From Fidelibacterota bacterium (lineage in GTDB: Bacteria > Fidelibacterota > Marinisomatia > SCGC-AAA003-L08 > D37C17), in assembly GCA_004124405.1 (NCBI GenBank), contig SCKP01000008.1, positions 1 through 49,048 of the forward strand: a stretch of DNA of 49,048 nucleotides. The letters are read 5' to 3'. A program made the translations under genes and the position numbers. This document shows positions 15,780 to 24,995 of the stretch, in pieces; the stretch's first letter is position 1, and every line of letters starts with the position of its first letter. The notes under the pieces were generated by a model, which had not been told where the DNA came from, did not search any database, and saw nothing but the letters and a program-made list of their open reading frames with translations.

Positions 15780-17263
15780 TTTTTTCTTAATAATACTCCC
15801 AGGATAAAAAACATGGAAATTACTGCACTTATTTGGGCAAATATATCCCCATATTTGGTGTAAAAAGTAATCCCATTAGAAGGCATTATTGCAGCATTAA
15901 TCACTCCTGTTTGATTCAACGGTAATTGTTTAACGATGTTCCCTGATGGGTTTATAACCATTGATATACCCGTATTCGTACACCTTAAAACCGGTCTCCG
16001 ATTCTCAATGGCTCTGTAAACTGCCTGTTTTGCATGTTGCTGAGGCTCGGGTGGAGTTTCGTACCAACCATCATTCACAACATAAACCAATACCTGAGCT
16101 CCAAGCCTTACAAACTCTGCACTTAATGCCGGAAAAGTAGATTCGAAGCAGATCATGGCTGCAAAGGTTGTATTCTGAATATTAAACATTCTGAATTCAT
16201 CACCGTGAGTAAAATTTGCCTGACCCAAATTTAATTCTTTTAATGAGGGGAAAACCCCAGATAAAGGAATATGTTCCGCCATAGGCACCAACGTTAATTT
16301 ATGATATATTTTTGAAACTGAATCTTCAGAAATTACGACAACTGAGTTAAAGAATTTTTTATTCTCCTTTTCTCTGGTATAATACGGTATCCCCGATAAC
16401 AATTTTGAATCATCCAATTCAGATTGAATCCATTTTAAATAATATTGATCACCCTGCAGTATAAAGGATGATGTAGCAGATTCTGGCCATATGACTATAT
16501 CAACTCCATTATCTATCGCTGGTTTGGAAAGTGTTATTAGCAATTCAATATTTTCACGGACTGCCCCGGGTTTCCATTTTTGGGAAAGATGAATGTTGGG
16601 CTGTATGAGGGTAATATCCATTTTTTTTCCAATGTCTGCCTGTGGAGTTGGGGTAAGAATAATCCCTGTTATCCAGGGTAGTAAAAATATGGAGATTACA
16701 GCAAATGCATGTCCAGAGTAGGGTCTATCAATCCAATTATAAATAGAAACATTCAGCAAAATAATCCAAAATGTAATTCCGTAAATTCCGGTGATTTCTG
16801 CATTTTGGACCAAGGTAAGAAAATCCAACTGAGTATTTGCTAAAGCTGTCCATGGTCCTCCGGTTAACACATCCATATTACGGATATATTCAACAGCAGT
16901 CCAGACAAATGGTAAGAGCCAGAACCATCGTTGTGAATAATGGGATTTCAGGTAACCAACAATTAAACTGAAACCTGCTACGTTTAAAGCACAATAAAAT
17001 ACAGCCGCAAACATGGAAATCACACCAATGATTGGTGTTGTACCAATATTCATTGCCAGCCAAAATATTGTGGTTAAATAATAGGCTAACCCCCAAATAA
17101 AGCCAGCTTTGAAAAAATCTTTTCTGGACTTAATTCGATTCAGTACAAATATGAATGGCACCAGGCTAAACCATGCCAGCCAACCTAAATGCAGGGGTTG
17201 TTGGGCAAGCCCCGTTAACAATGCTGAAATTATGAGAATAAATGGAGAATAGGCAACTCTCAT
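15776..17263 (-). CDS. lnt: Apolipoprotein N-acyltransferase
   Basis: 495 residues. Several N-terminal membrane helices (~1-205) are followed by a nitrilase-fold periplasmic domain (~215-465) and a final helix. The catalytic triad is visible: Glu261 in IWPESATSS, Lys322 in YHKLTLVPMAEHIP (with the loop Glu330), and Cys372 in MICFESTFP. Lnt transfers a third acyl chain to the N-terminal Cys of lipoproteins in the inner membrane. That fits the several lipoproteins in this window. It abuts ruvX (17264) with no gap and overlaps the DUF5683-like gene downstream. Confidence 0.95.
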   Translation of the reverse strand: MRVAYSPFILIISALLTGLAQQPLHLGWLAWFSLVPFIFVLNRIKSRKDFFKAGFIWGLAYYLTTIFWLAMNIGTTPIIGVISMFAAVFYCALNVAGFSLIVGYLKSHYSQRWFWLLPFVWTAVEYIRNMDVLTGGPWTALANTQLDFLTLVQNAEITGIYGITFWIILLNVSIYNWIDRPYSGHAFAVISIFLLPWITGIILTPTPQADIGKKMDITLIQPNIHLSQKWKPGAVRENIELLITLSKPAIDNGVDIVIWPESATSSFILQGDQYYLKWIQSELDDSKLLSGIPYYTREKENKKFFNSVVVISEDSVSKIYHKLTLVPMAEHIPLSGVFPSLKELNLGQANFTHGDEFRMFNIQNTTFAAMICFESTFPALSAEFVRLGAQVLVYVVNDGWYETPPEPQQHAKQAVYRAIENRRPVLRCTNTGISMVINPSGNIVKQLPLNQTGVINAAIMPSNGITFYTKYGDIFAQISAVISMFFILGVLLRKK

Positions 17264-17677
17264 TCAGGACTGAGAATCCAGGTATTCTTGAAGAATGATT
17301 GCGGCGGCAGTTTCATCCACCCTACCCTTTTCGTGGCCGGTTTTCACTCCCTGCAACTGTAAACTTCTTTCAGCGGCAATACTGCTGAGGCGTTCATCAA
17401 TGGGAATTATTTGGATTTTTCCAAGGGTAAATAATTCATCAATAAAATTCTTCACGATATCAGTCTGCTTTGAATGTTCGCCTTTTAATGTAAACGGAAC
17501 CCCCACCACAATTTTATTCACATCTTTTTCTTTAGCAGTTTCCAGAATTGCGGATAAATAATCAGGCGTTATTTTTCGATCTATAAATGTTAAAGGTTTG
17601 GCAATAATGCCCAATGGGTCTGACAGTGCCAATCCTATGCGGCGCTCCCCATAATCAACTCCAAGGATTCTACTCAA
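17264..17677 (-). CDS. ruvX: RuvX/YqgF-family Holliday-junction resolvase-like nuclease
   Basis: 137 residues, the normal length. The RNase H-like fold is marked by ILGVDYGERRIGLALSDPLG at the start (first catalytic Asp), VVGVPFTLKGEHSKQ, PIDERLSS and VDETAAAIILQEYL at the end. YqgF/RuvX is involved in 16S/23S rRNA 5'-end processing in E. coli and has been proposed as a resolvase. Its start overlaps the end of the HU-like gene by four bases, and lnt follows immediately, showing tight coupling. Confidence 0.93.
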   Translation of the reverse strand: MSRILGVDYGERRIGLALSDPLGIIAKPLTFIDRKITPDYLSAILETAKEKDVNKIVVGVPFTLKGEHSKQTDIVKNFIDELFTLGKIQIIPIDERLSSIAAERSLQLQGVKTGHEKGRVDETAAAIILQEYLDSQS

Positions 17678-17994
17678 TCAGTTTTAGTCCACTCTTGATG
17701 AAGTTTCATTCGAATATTTTTTCCGGGTTTAAAATGTATTTTTCTTCTAGGTGGAACATATACTTCTTCATTAGTTCGAGGATTTCGTGCACGTGGTCTG
17801 GCTTTGGTTGGCTTCACTTCAAAAACACCAAATTTTCTTAGTTCTATCCGGATTCTACTCTTTTCTTCTGTTAACATTTCAGCTATGGTATCTAAAGTTG
17901 TATCTAGAATTAATTTCATTTCGTCATGTGTGAGATTTAATTTGTCGCCTGTTCTACGAATTATATCCTCACGAGTGTAGTTTATAGGTTTCAT
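17674..17994 (-). CDS. HU/IHF-family DNA-binding protein
   Basis: 106 residues. It has the HU/IHF fold: N-terminal helices (YTREDIIRRTGDKLNLTHDE), the core RIELRKFGVFEV, then the DNA-binding arm (ARPRARNPRTNEEVYVPPRR) and the strand KIHFKPGKNIRMKL. The arm sequence RNPRTNEE is typical of the IHF/HU arm with its intercalating Pro. The N-terminus is a little longer than in classical HU. It bends DNA as a nucleoid protein. It sits two bases after relA/spoT and overlaps ruvX by four bases. Confidence 0.9.
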   Translation of the reverse strand: MKPINYTREDIIRRTGDKLNLTHDEMKLILDTTLDTIAEMLTEEKSRIRIELRKFGVFEVKPTKARPRARNPRTNEEVYVPPRRKIHFKPGKNIRMKLHQEWTKTD

Positions 17995-17995
17995 A

Positions 17996-20197
17996 TTACA
18001 TCCTTTCTGTTGATATGAAGTTTGATATTTTTTGTATTCTTGTTGAAAGTCGGTCTAATTGACGTGTATCTCTAACCTCTAAGACAATAATGCAAGTGGC
18101 AATACCTTCTGTTGCTTTCATATCGATGCTGGAGATATTTATATTTAATGCAGATATACATTCTGTAATATCTTTCAAGAGCTGCTTCCGGTCTTCTAAT
18201 AATATTTTAAGTCGAACAATAAATGAGGTTTGTGGCTTCACATTCCATTCCACAAAAATAAATCTGTCTTCACCCTCCATGAATGGCAAATTCTTACAGG
18301 TATTACGATGAATAGTGACCCCTCTTCCCCGAGTAATATATCCCACAATTTCATCGCCTGGTATGGGATTGCAACATTTTGCAAATATTAATAGTGCATT
18401 TGCAACGCCATCTACGGTGACGCCCTTGGCCTGTCTTCTTGCACGATTAATAAATCGCTCAGTTAAAGATTGGCTTTCTGGATCAAAATCTTGTTCATTA
18501 TAATCAGTCGGTTGATATTTATCAATTATATCCCTAACCGTTAATTGCCCATTTGCCAAAGCGGCATAAACCAATTCAATCTGATTAAACCCCATTGTCT
18601 GAGGTTTTGCCTGTAACTCATCTAAGATGGAAATTCGTTTCATCCGCCTTAAAGTCTTTTCAATTATTTCTTTCCCAAGCTGGATGCTTTGTTCCGTTTG
18701 TTCTTTTTTAACCCAGCGTTTTATATGAGATTTTGCTTTTCCTGTCTGCACAAATTTTAGCCAGGCATAACTTGGTTTTTGAGTATTGGAGGTCAATATT
18801 TCAATGGAATCACCATTTTTTAATACCATATTTAAGGGAACTATTTTTCCATTCACCTTTGCACCTATACAATGAATGCCTACCTGGGTATGAACCTGAA
18901 ATGCAAAATCTATTGGTGTGGAATTTACTGGTAAGGGTGTTACATCACCAGCAGGAGTGAAAACAAATATTTCATCTTTGAATAAATCTACTTTTAGGAG
19001 TTTTAGAAATTCATCGGGATTTGAATCTTCTGCCTGAAGTACTTCAACAAGTTCACGAAGCCAGCGCATATGTTTATCAATATTTGAATCATCAGCCTTA
19101 ATTGCCCCCTTCTCTTTATATACCCAATGGGCTGCAACTCCAATTTCCGCTGTTTGATCCATTTCATTGGTTCTTATTTGCACTTCTACCATTTTTCCTT
19201 GCTGACCAAAAACGGTGGTATGGATTGACTGATAGCCATTGCTTTTTGGTGTCGCGATATAATCTTTAAATCTCTCTTGAAGGGGAGTAAATAATTGATG
19301 AATAATACCTAAAATAGCATAACATTCTTCTACTTTATCAACAATAATTCTAATGGCAAATAAATCAAATAACTCTTCATATTTTTTATTCTGCTTTCGC
19401 ATTTTGCCTGAAATAGAAAAGTAATGTTTTGCCCTGCCAAAGATATTAGCATGGATATTAAATTTACTTAATTCCTCTTTTATTGGATTTGTGAATTCTT
19501 CAATATACTTTTCTCTTTGCTTTCTTGAGGCTTTGGTTTTCTTTTGTATGAGTTTGTATTCTTCAGGATCCAGGGTTTTTAGAATGAGGTCCTCTAATTC
19601 AATTTTTAATTTGTTCATTCCCAATCGATGAGCTAACGGTGCATAGACGTCTCGGGTTTCAATTGCAATTCGTCTCTGTTTTATGAGGGGAAGATGCTTA
19701 ATTGTACTCATATTATGTAGCCGGTCGGCGAATTTTATAATAATCACTCGTAAATCTTTAGCGACAGATAAAAACATTTTCATGAAATTTTCAGCTTGTT
19801 TTTCACGACGGCTGGAAAATTGTATCCCAGATAATTTGGATACCCCCTCTACAAGTTCTGCAATTTCTTCTCCAAATTTATCAACCATATCATTTCTAGA
19901 CATTTCCGTATCTTCTATGACATCATGCATAAGTCCAGCGGCAATGGTTCTAGTATCCATCTTCCATTCTGAGAGAATGATTCCTACAGAAGAACAGTGT
20001 GTGAAATAAGGTTCACCTGAGCGTCGCATCTGCCCCTCATGTGCTTTTTTGCTAAAGCGATACGCTTCCCAAATAAAGGTGATTGCTTCTTCATCTGGGA
20101 CAGATTCAGGATATAGATTTTTTATTATTTGCTTGAAATCTTTTGGATAATCCTTTCCATTATTGGGAAGTATTTTTTTTAGTTTGTCTAAAAGCAT
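17996..20197 (-). CDS. relA: Bifunctional (p)ppGpp synthetase/hydrolase (RelA/SpoT, Rel)
   Basis: 733 residues. The N-terminal HD hydrolase domain is intact (HCSS, MHDVIEDT with His91-Asp92 and Glu95-Asp96, FADRLHNM). The synthetase domain holds RFKDYIATPKSNGYQSIHT, where the RxKD loop is the form found in bifunctional Rel/SpoT rather than monofunctional RelA. The TGS (EIFVFTPAGDVTPLPVNSTP), helical/CC and ACT domains follow to the C-terminus. It makes and degrades the starvation alarmone. The gene starts three bases after the dnaB stop and is followed by the HU-like gene. By function the protein is Rel or SpoT; the symbol choice is conventional. Confidence 0.94.
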   Translation of the reverse strand: MLLDKLKKILPNNGKDYPKDFKQIIKNLYPESVPDEEAITFIWEAYRFSKKAHEGQMRRSGEPYFTHCSSVGIILSEWKMDTRTIAAGLMHDVIEDTEMSRNDMVDKFGEEIAELVEGVSKLSGIQFSSRREKQAENFMKMFLSVAKDLRVIIIKFADRLHNMSTIKHLPLIKQRRIAIETRDVYAPLAHRLGMNKLKIELEDLILKTLDPEEYKLIQKKTKASRKQREKYIEEFTNPIKEELSKFNIHANIFGRAKHYFSISGKMRKQNKKYEELFDLFAIRIIVDKVEECYAILGIIHQLFTPLQERFKDYIATPKSNGYQSIHTTVFGQQGKMVEVQIRTNEMDQTAEIGVAAHWVYKEKGAIKADDSNIDKHMRWLRELVEVLQAEDSNPDEFLKLLKVDLFKDEIFVFTPAGDVTPLPVNSTPIDFAFQVHTQVGIHCIGAKVNGKIVPLNMVLKNGDSIEILTSNTQKPSYAWLKFVQTGKAKSHIKRWVKKEQTEQSIQLGKEIIEKTLRRMKRISILDELQAKPQTMGFNQIELVYAALANGQLTVRDIIDKYQPTDYNEQDFDPESQSLTERFINRARRQAKGVTVDGVANALLIFAKCCNPIPGDEIVGYITRGRGVTIHRNTCKNLPFMEGEDRFIFVEWNVKPQTSFIVRLKILLEDRKQLLKDITECISALNINISSIDMKATEGIATCIIVLEVRDTRQLDRLSTRIQKISNFISTERM

Positions 20198-20199
20198 GA

Positions 20200-21561
20200 T
20201 TAAACTGGAATGTCATCGGGAATGTAATCTGTTTGCAACTTGCTTAAATTTTCAAATTTTGCATATCGACTAATAAATGAAATATCTATAGACCCGGTTG
20301 GACCATTCCGGTGTTTAGCCACAATAATTTCCCCCAATCCTTTATCTTCCTCATCTCTACTATACATGAATTTTCGATAAATGAAAAGAATGACATCTGC
20401 ATCCTGCTCAATTGCACCACTTTCCCTGAGATCGGACATGATGGGGCGATGGTCCGTTCTATTTTCCACTGCACGAGATAACTGGGAGAGCGCCAAAACC
20501 GGTACATTTAAATCTTTGGCTAATGCTTTTAGTGATCGTGAAATAAACGATATTTCCTGCTGCCGGCTTTCAAGATTTCCCCCTGAATTTAATAGCTGAA
20601 TATAATCAACTATTATTAATTCAACATCATGTTCTGCTTTTAACTGGCGGGCTTTTGCACGCAGATCCATAATATTTAAACCTGCAGTATCATCTATAAA
20701 AATATTAGCATCAGATAAAGGGCCTGCAGCTTGTGAAAGTTTTTTCCATTCATTTTTAGGCAATCGTCCTGTTCTTACCAAATGGCTATCAACTTGAGCT
20801 TCTGCTGTAATTAGACGTTCAACCAGTTGAGTATTAGACATTTCTAAACTAAATATGCCAACTTTATGTCCATACTCCAAAGCTGCATTTCGAGCAATAG
20901 AAAGAGCGAGGGCCGTTTTCCCCATGGATGGACGCCCGGCGCAAATAATCAGGTCAGATTTCTGCAATCCAGACAAGAGATCATCCAAATCATAAAAACC
21001 CGTTGGAACGCCTGTCAGTGTACCTTTTTTCCGACTCCCCCAATTATCCAAGACCTCATGAAGAACAGGTTCAAGGGGTACGAATCCCCCCCTTTCTGCA
21101 TCTTGGGATAAATCAAAAAGTATTTGTTCTGCATGGTCAAGTATAATGGTTGCATCTTCCGTACTATCATAGGCCTGGGTACTCATTTGTCCGGCAGAAC
21201 TAATTATGGAGCGAAGGATTTCTTTCTCCTTTACAATTTTCGCATAATATTCTACATTTGATGCAGTGGGAGTGTCTGTTGATAATCCAGTAATAAAATA
21301 AGCCCCACCGACATCTTCCAATTTTCCTGATTTTTTTAGCTGATCTGTAACACTTATGGAATCAATAGCTTCATTTTTCTCAAATAATACTGCCATTGCA
21401 TTGTAAATATGAGAATGGGCTGATTTAAAAAAGCTCTTTTCAGTGAGAGTGTGAAATACTCTTGGAACCGCTTCAGGATCAATTAGCATACATCCCAATA
21501 CAGCCTGTTCCGCTTCTACGGATTGGGGGGGTAATCTTCCAGCTTGACTTTTGGCAGCCAT
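20200..21561 (-). CDS. dnaB: Replicative DNA helicase
   Basis: 453 residues. The N-terminal DnaB domain (PQSVEAEQAVLGCMLIDPEA) and linker lead to the RecA-like ATPase: Walker A GRPSMGKTALALS, SLEMSNTQLVERL, Walker B IIVDYIQLL, then QEISFISRSLKALAKDLNVP and the arginine-finger region DLRESGAIEQDADV. No intein interrupts the Walker A or other usual insertion points. DnaB is the hexameric fork helicase. It lies between udg (three-base gap) and relA (two-base gap). A helicase-loader gene was not seen in the window. Confidence 0.96.
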   Translation of the reverse strand: MAAKSQAGRLPPQSVEAEQAVLGCMLIDPEAVPRVFHTLTEKSFFKSAHSHIYNAMAVLFEKNEAIDSISVTDQLKKSGKLEDVGGAYFITGLSTDTPTASNVEYYAKIVKEKEILRSIISSAGQMSTQAYDSTEDATIILDHAEQILFDLSQDAERGGFVPLEPVLHEVLDNWGSRKKGTLTGVPTGFYDLDDLLSGLQKSDLIICAGRPSMGKTALALSIARNAALEYGHKVGIFSLEMSNTQLVERLITAEAQVDSHLVRTGRLPKNEWKKLSQAAGPLSDANIFIDDTAGLNIMDLRAKARQLKAEHDVELIIVDYIQLLNSGGNLESRQQEISFISRSLKALAKDLNVPVLALSQLSRAVENRTDHRPIMSDLRESGAIEQDADVILFIYRKFMYSRDEEDKGLGEIIVAKHRNGPTGSIDISFISRYAKFENLSKLQTDYIPDDIPV

Positions 21562-21564
21562 TTT

Positions 21565-22248
21565 TTAATCTTGTAATAAATACTTGTCTCGGATCATCTG
21601 AAAATCTTCCCAGGCAGGTTTTTTGAAATTAGGATTACGAAGTAAAGCAGCAGGATGATAGGTAACAACCAGGTCTATCCCCTCATATTTGAAGATCTTA
21701 TTTCTCAGGTTTTTCAGGGGTTCTTTTGTCCGTAGAATTGTGCAAGCTGCAATCCTTCCCAATGCCACAATTAATTTGGGATTAATGAGAGATAATTGGG
21801 TTTTCAAGTAGGGCTCACATAAATCTACCTCCTTTGGAAGTGGATCACGATTTTGAGGTGGCCGGCATTTAATTACATTACATATATAAATATCCTCTCG
21901 GGAAAGATTGATTGCTGCAAGGATTTTATCCAATAACTTTCCAGCTCGTCCAACAAAAGGTTCGCCTATTAAATCTTCTTTTTCTCCAGGAGCTTCACCT
22001 ACAAAGACAATATCTGCGTTTGGGTTCCCTACTCCAAATACAAAATTTGTTCGGGTATATCCCAATTCGCATTTCAAACATTCGCAGATCGAGTTTTTAA
22101 AGGATTCCAGGCTTTCCACATTTTGGACAGACTCACTTACAGTTTGAGTATCCAAAAATATTTTATTCCCATAGAGTATTCTCTTTTGGTCTAAATATCT
22201 AAATACCTGTTCAGAGTTATGACCCATCTGATACGGGGTCATCCTCAT
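21565..22248 (-). CDS. udg: Type-4 uracil-DNA glycosylase
   Basis: 227 residues from the upstream ATG, which overlaps rpoZ by 32 bp; in-frame ATGs at 22242 and 22227 are possible and shorten the overlap. The family-4 UDG signatures are clear: Fe-S cysteines in CECLKCEL, motif A GEAPGEKEDLIGEPFVGRAG, ICNVIKCRPPQNRDPLPKEV with the third cluster Cys and the fourth 16 residues on, and the His motif VVTYHPAALLRNP. It removes uracil from DNA in base-excision repair and carries a [4Fe-4S] cluster. The neighbours are dnaB and rpoZ in the same transcript. Confidence 0.92.
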   Translation of the reverse strand: MRMTPYQMGHNSEQVFRYLDQKRILYGNKIFLDTQTVSESVQNVESLESFKNSICECLKCELGYTRTNFVFGVGNPNADIVFVGEAPGEKEDLIGEPFVGRAGKLLDKILAAINLSREDIYICNVIKCRPPQNRDPLPKEVDLCEPYLKTQLSLINPKLIVALGRIAACTILRTKEPLKNLRNKIFKYEGIDLVVTYHPAALLRNPNFKKPAWEDFQMIRDKYLLQD

Positions 22249-22498
22249 CAGGTCTACGCCATTCTAATTCCCCATTTAAATGCTCTTCTAATGCCACCAC
22301 CATGGGTTTATCCTCATCCTCAACAATAATTTCTCTTTCAGTAAATTGAAATGAATCTTCAACATCTTCATTTTCATCAATTTGGATAACACTATTATCA
22401 ATAATCTGTTTTGCACGTTGGGCAACAATCATCACACTGGTGTAGATATCATCGCACTTATCAAACAGATCACTCATGTGAATTGCTTTTACATTCAT
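22217..22498 (-). CDS. rpoZ: RNA polymerase omega-subunit-like protein
   Basis: 93 residues. The core IYTSVMIVAQRAKQIID matches the omega 'R..A...A.RARQL' helix. PMVVALEEHLNGELEW corresponds to the 'KPVSIALEEIAEGKI' segment. An acidic insert of about 20 residues separates them (DENEDVEDSFQF), longer than in E. coli omega. It overlaps gmk by four bases upstream; the gmk-rpoZ order is the common bacterial one and supports the call. It helps assemble RNA polymerase and in some bacteria contributes a ppGpp site, relevant beside rel. Confidence 0.88.
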   Translation of the reverse strand: MNVKAIHMSDLFDKCDDIYTSVMIVAQRAKQIIDNSVIQIDENEDVEDSFQFTEREIIVEDEDKPMVVALEEHLNGELEWRRPDEDDPVSDGS

Positions 22499-23076
22499 TT
22501 TATATTCTCCTTGATTATTTTTTCTATTTCTATTACTGTTTCATCTAAATCTTCATTGATAAATTGAAATTTAAAATCATCTTTAAATTCAATTTCTATA
22601 GCAAACCGCTTTAATCGATTTTTGATTAATTTTGCAGATTCATCCCCTCTCTGACTCAGTCTTTCTTCCAAAATCTCTAATTGTTCGGGAATATCATCAC
22701 CAGGTGGTTCAATAAAAATACCAATCGTTTCATCCGGGAATTCATCCATCAAACTCAGACCCCCTTTCACATCAATATCTAATAGCATTACTCCACCTTC
22801 ATCTAATACATCTTCAAGGGGTCCCATAAGCGTAGCATATTTATTACCATGCACCCATTCCCATTCAAGAAAATCACCAAATTTGACAAAATGCTCAAAT
22901 TTTTCATTTGTCATTTGAATATAATCTTTTCCATCCACCTCATCATCCCTTAATGGGCGGGTCGTAGCTGAAACAGAAAATTTCCAATTTGGATTTCTTT
23001 TTAATAATTTTTTACATACGGATGTTTTTCCAGTTCCTGATGGAGCTGATAAAACTACTAAATTACCTGTACTCAT
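22495..23076 (-). CDS. gmk: Guanylate kinase
   Basis: 193 residues, normal length. The P-loop (VVLSAPSGTGKTSVCKKLL), GMP-binding region (SVSATTRPLRDDEVDGKDY, with EWEWVHGNKYAT) and ILEERLSQRGDES lid region are intact. It phosphorylates GMP to GDP, feeding both nucleic-acid synthesis and (p)ppGpp production. It overlaps yicC by four bases on one side and rpoZ by four on the other, a conserved bacterial trio. Confidence 0.96.
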   Translation of the reverse strand: MSTGNLVVLSAPSGTGKTSVCKKLLKRNPNWKFSVSATTRPLRDDEVDGKDYIQMTNEKFEHFVKFGDFLEWEWVHGNKYATLMGPLEDVLDEGGVMLLDIDVKGGLSLMDEFPDETIGIFIEPPGDDIPEQLEILEERLSQRGDESAKLIKNRLKRFAIEIEFKDDFKFQFINEDLDETVIEIEKIIKENIK

Positions 23077-23948
23077 ACGATATTTTGCACCTGTTCTCTT
23101 ATTTTTTCTAATTCATCCTTCATATCTACAGCTAGATGGCTAATTTCTATTTCATCTGTCTTAGACCCAATTGTATTGATTTCTCTTCCCATTTCCTGAA
23201 GGAGAAAATTTAATTTTTTTCCCTTACTATCTTTTGAGTTCATATATTTTGTAAATAAATCAATATGACTGTCCAATCGAACCAATTCTTCTGTTATATC
23301 TTTTTTTTCTGCTAATATTGCGATTTCCTGATATAATCGAGATTCATCTAAATTAATATCTTCTACTAAAACCTGAATTTTCTGTTTAAAACGTTCCATA
23401 TTATCATCTCGATCTGACAATGATTTTTTGCGAATCTTACCCACCAAACCAATCAATAATTCCAAGCGCATGGATAAATCTGTTTTGATGTTTTTCCCTT
23501 CGCTAAGGCGGTTAACTTCCACTTCACTTATGGTTTTATTTAGGACAGAGAGAAAAACTGTTTTTAATTCATTTTCATCTTTTTGATCACCGTTTACTAC
23601 AATATCGGGAAGTCTGAGAATATCCCCCATTGATGGAAAATCATCTCGATCTGATGATTTCTGAATATCTTTTACAACTAACATATATTCTTCCAATTTA
23701 TCTTGATTCAAGGTCAATCCTGTTTTCTCACCAGGAAGATATTCAACTTTTGCCGTTAAACTCACTCTTCCCCTTTCACACCTTTTTTTAACTATTCTAT
23801 AAGCCTCATCCTCAAAAGGAAGTAGTGATTTAGGTAATCGGGGTGAAAAATCTAAAAATCGACTGTTTATAGTACGAATTTCCACCGTTAAAACCAATTG
23901 GTCATTATGTTCATCCGATCTTCCATAACCGGTCATACTTGCTATCAA
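23073..23948 (-). CDS. yicC: YicC/YloC-family endoribonuclease
   Basis: 291 residues. The N-terminal signature MIASMTGYGRSDEHNDQLVL and VEIRTINSRFLDFSPRLP is that of the YicC family, and the C-terminal DUF1732 part (SHIDLF as DSHIDLFTKYM, KGKKLNFLLQEMGREINTIGSK) is complete. E. coli YicC is an endoribonuclease acting on small RNAs such as RyhB. It is the first gene of the yicC-gmk-rpoZ-udg-dnaB-rel series; the 87 bp upstream (23949-24035) likely hold a promoter. Confidence 0.93.
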   Translation of the reverse strand: MIASMTGYGRSDEHNDQLVLTVEIRTINSRFLDFSPRLPKSLLPFEDEAYRIVKKRCERGRVSLTAKVEYLPGEKTGLTLNQDKLEEYMLVVKDIQKSSDRDDFPSMGDILRLPDIVVNGDQKDENELKTVFLSVLNKTISEVEVNRLSEGKNIKTDLSMRLELLIGLVGKIRKKSLSDRDDNMERFKQKIQVLVEDINLDESRLYQEIAILAEKKDITEELVRLDSHIDLFTKYMNSKDSKGKKLNFLLQEMGREINTIGSKTDEIEISHLAVDMKDELEKIREQVQNIV

Positions 23949-24035
23949 TTTATTCCTCTGTTATATATGGGGTGGTATTTACTTAATATTCCAAGATTTA
24001 TATACTAATACTTTTTATGATTAACCTCAAAGAAT

Positions 24036-24995
24036 TTAAGGAGTTATTTCACCCCTTATCCTGTCAAATTTTTCAAGAAATATACCCACCGATACAATTT
24101 GAGATGGTTCAAATGGACTGTTCTTGGGAGGATGCAAATAAGCATAATCAATTTGAATCATTTTTAAATTCAACCCAATTCCCACACTAAACAGATGATC
24201 GTGGGAAATTCCTCCTCGGAATATTACAATCTCATCTTGTTGGTGAAATTCAAAACCAGCATTATAATTTAGTGGGGAATTCCCCATCACATGGGAGCCC
24301 ATCTCAATACCTAATAATAGGGAAGCCAGCTGAATTTGTCCTCCCGCCGTTATCAGCGGAACGATGGTTTCATTTCTGCCTGTGCTCCAATTATTGAAAC
24401 TAATAATATCCTCAACCCTGATAGTGATATCCATTTTCTTTTCAAACAATTGGACTAACGCAGCCAAATCACCAGAAATACCCCATGCACTATAATCCGC
24501 TAAACTTGTATAAGTTGGTTTCAGACACGTACCAAGTACAAATGAGCTATACCTGCGGAAGAAGGCAACCTTTAGTCCCAACTCATTTTGGGAAAAACCC
24601 TTTATATTATAATAATTTATCTCTCCAATCTCAGGAGTTAAGTTACCATTATCTAACCATGCCGACCGCGTATCGGAAATATTCTCAACACTCCTATTTA
24701 CAATACTAATATAAATTGGAGATTGATTCCCCTGCTTTATTCCATAATGGAGATAGGAAACTGAACTTACCCTCGATAATCCTGCAAATTTATTTTTATT
24801 GGAAAAGTGAATGGAAGGTTCTTGAGCATGAATTAGCATTGCCGGGTTTCTCCCGCAAGCTATAGAAATACTATATCCGCCCATACCAGCATTTCGGGCA
24901 TCTTGAGCATCTAAAAATATCCCTCCGCCATATTGAACGGTTTCCGCCCCTGCCAGATTTGCGAAAATGAAGAAAAGAATTATCCTAACAACCAT
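24036..24995 (-). CDS. PorV/PorQ-like outer-membrane beta-barrel protein
   Basis: 319 residues with a signal peptide (MVVRIILFFIFANLAGAE). The mature N-terminus GGIFLDAQDARNAGMGGYS then RNPAML is the hallmark of the PorV/PorQ (UPF0164-related) barrel family, where 'AR..GMG..A....NPA' marks the first strands. Alternating strands fill the rest (GLKVAFFRRYSSFVLGTCL; VSVGIFLEKF). PorV-type proteins serve in type IX secretion and others in transport; no T9SS genes are in this window, so the role is open. Its start overlaps the end of mutS by 11 bp. Confidence 0.72.
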   Translation of the reverse strand: MVVRIILFFIFANLAGAETVQYGGGIFLDAQDARNAGMGGYSISIACGRNPAMLIHAQEPSIHFSNKNKFAGLSRVSSVSYLHYGIKQGNQSPIYISIVNRSVENISDTRSAWLDNGNLTPEIGEINYYNIKGFSQNELGLKVAFFRRYSSFVLGTCLKPTYTSLADYSAWGISGDLAALVQLFEKKMDITIRVEDIISFNNWSTGRNETIVPLITAGGQIQLASLLLGIEMGSHVMGNSPLNYNAGFEFHQQDEIVIFRGGISHDHLFSVGIGLNLKMIQIDYAYLHPPKNSPFEPSQIVSVGIFLEKFDRIRGEITP

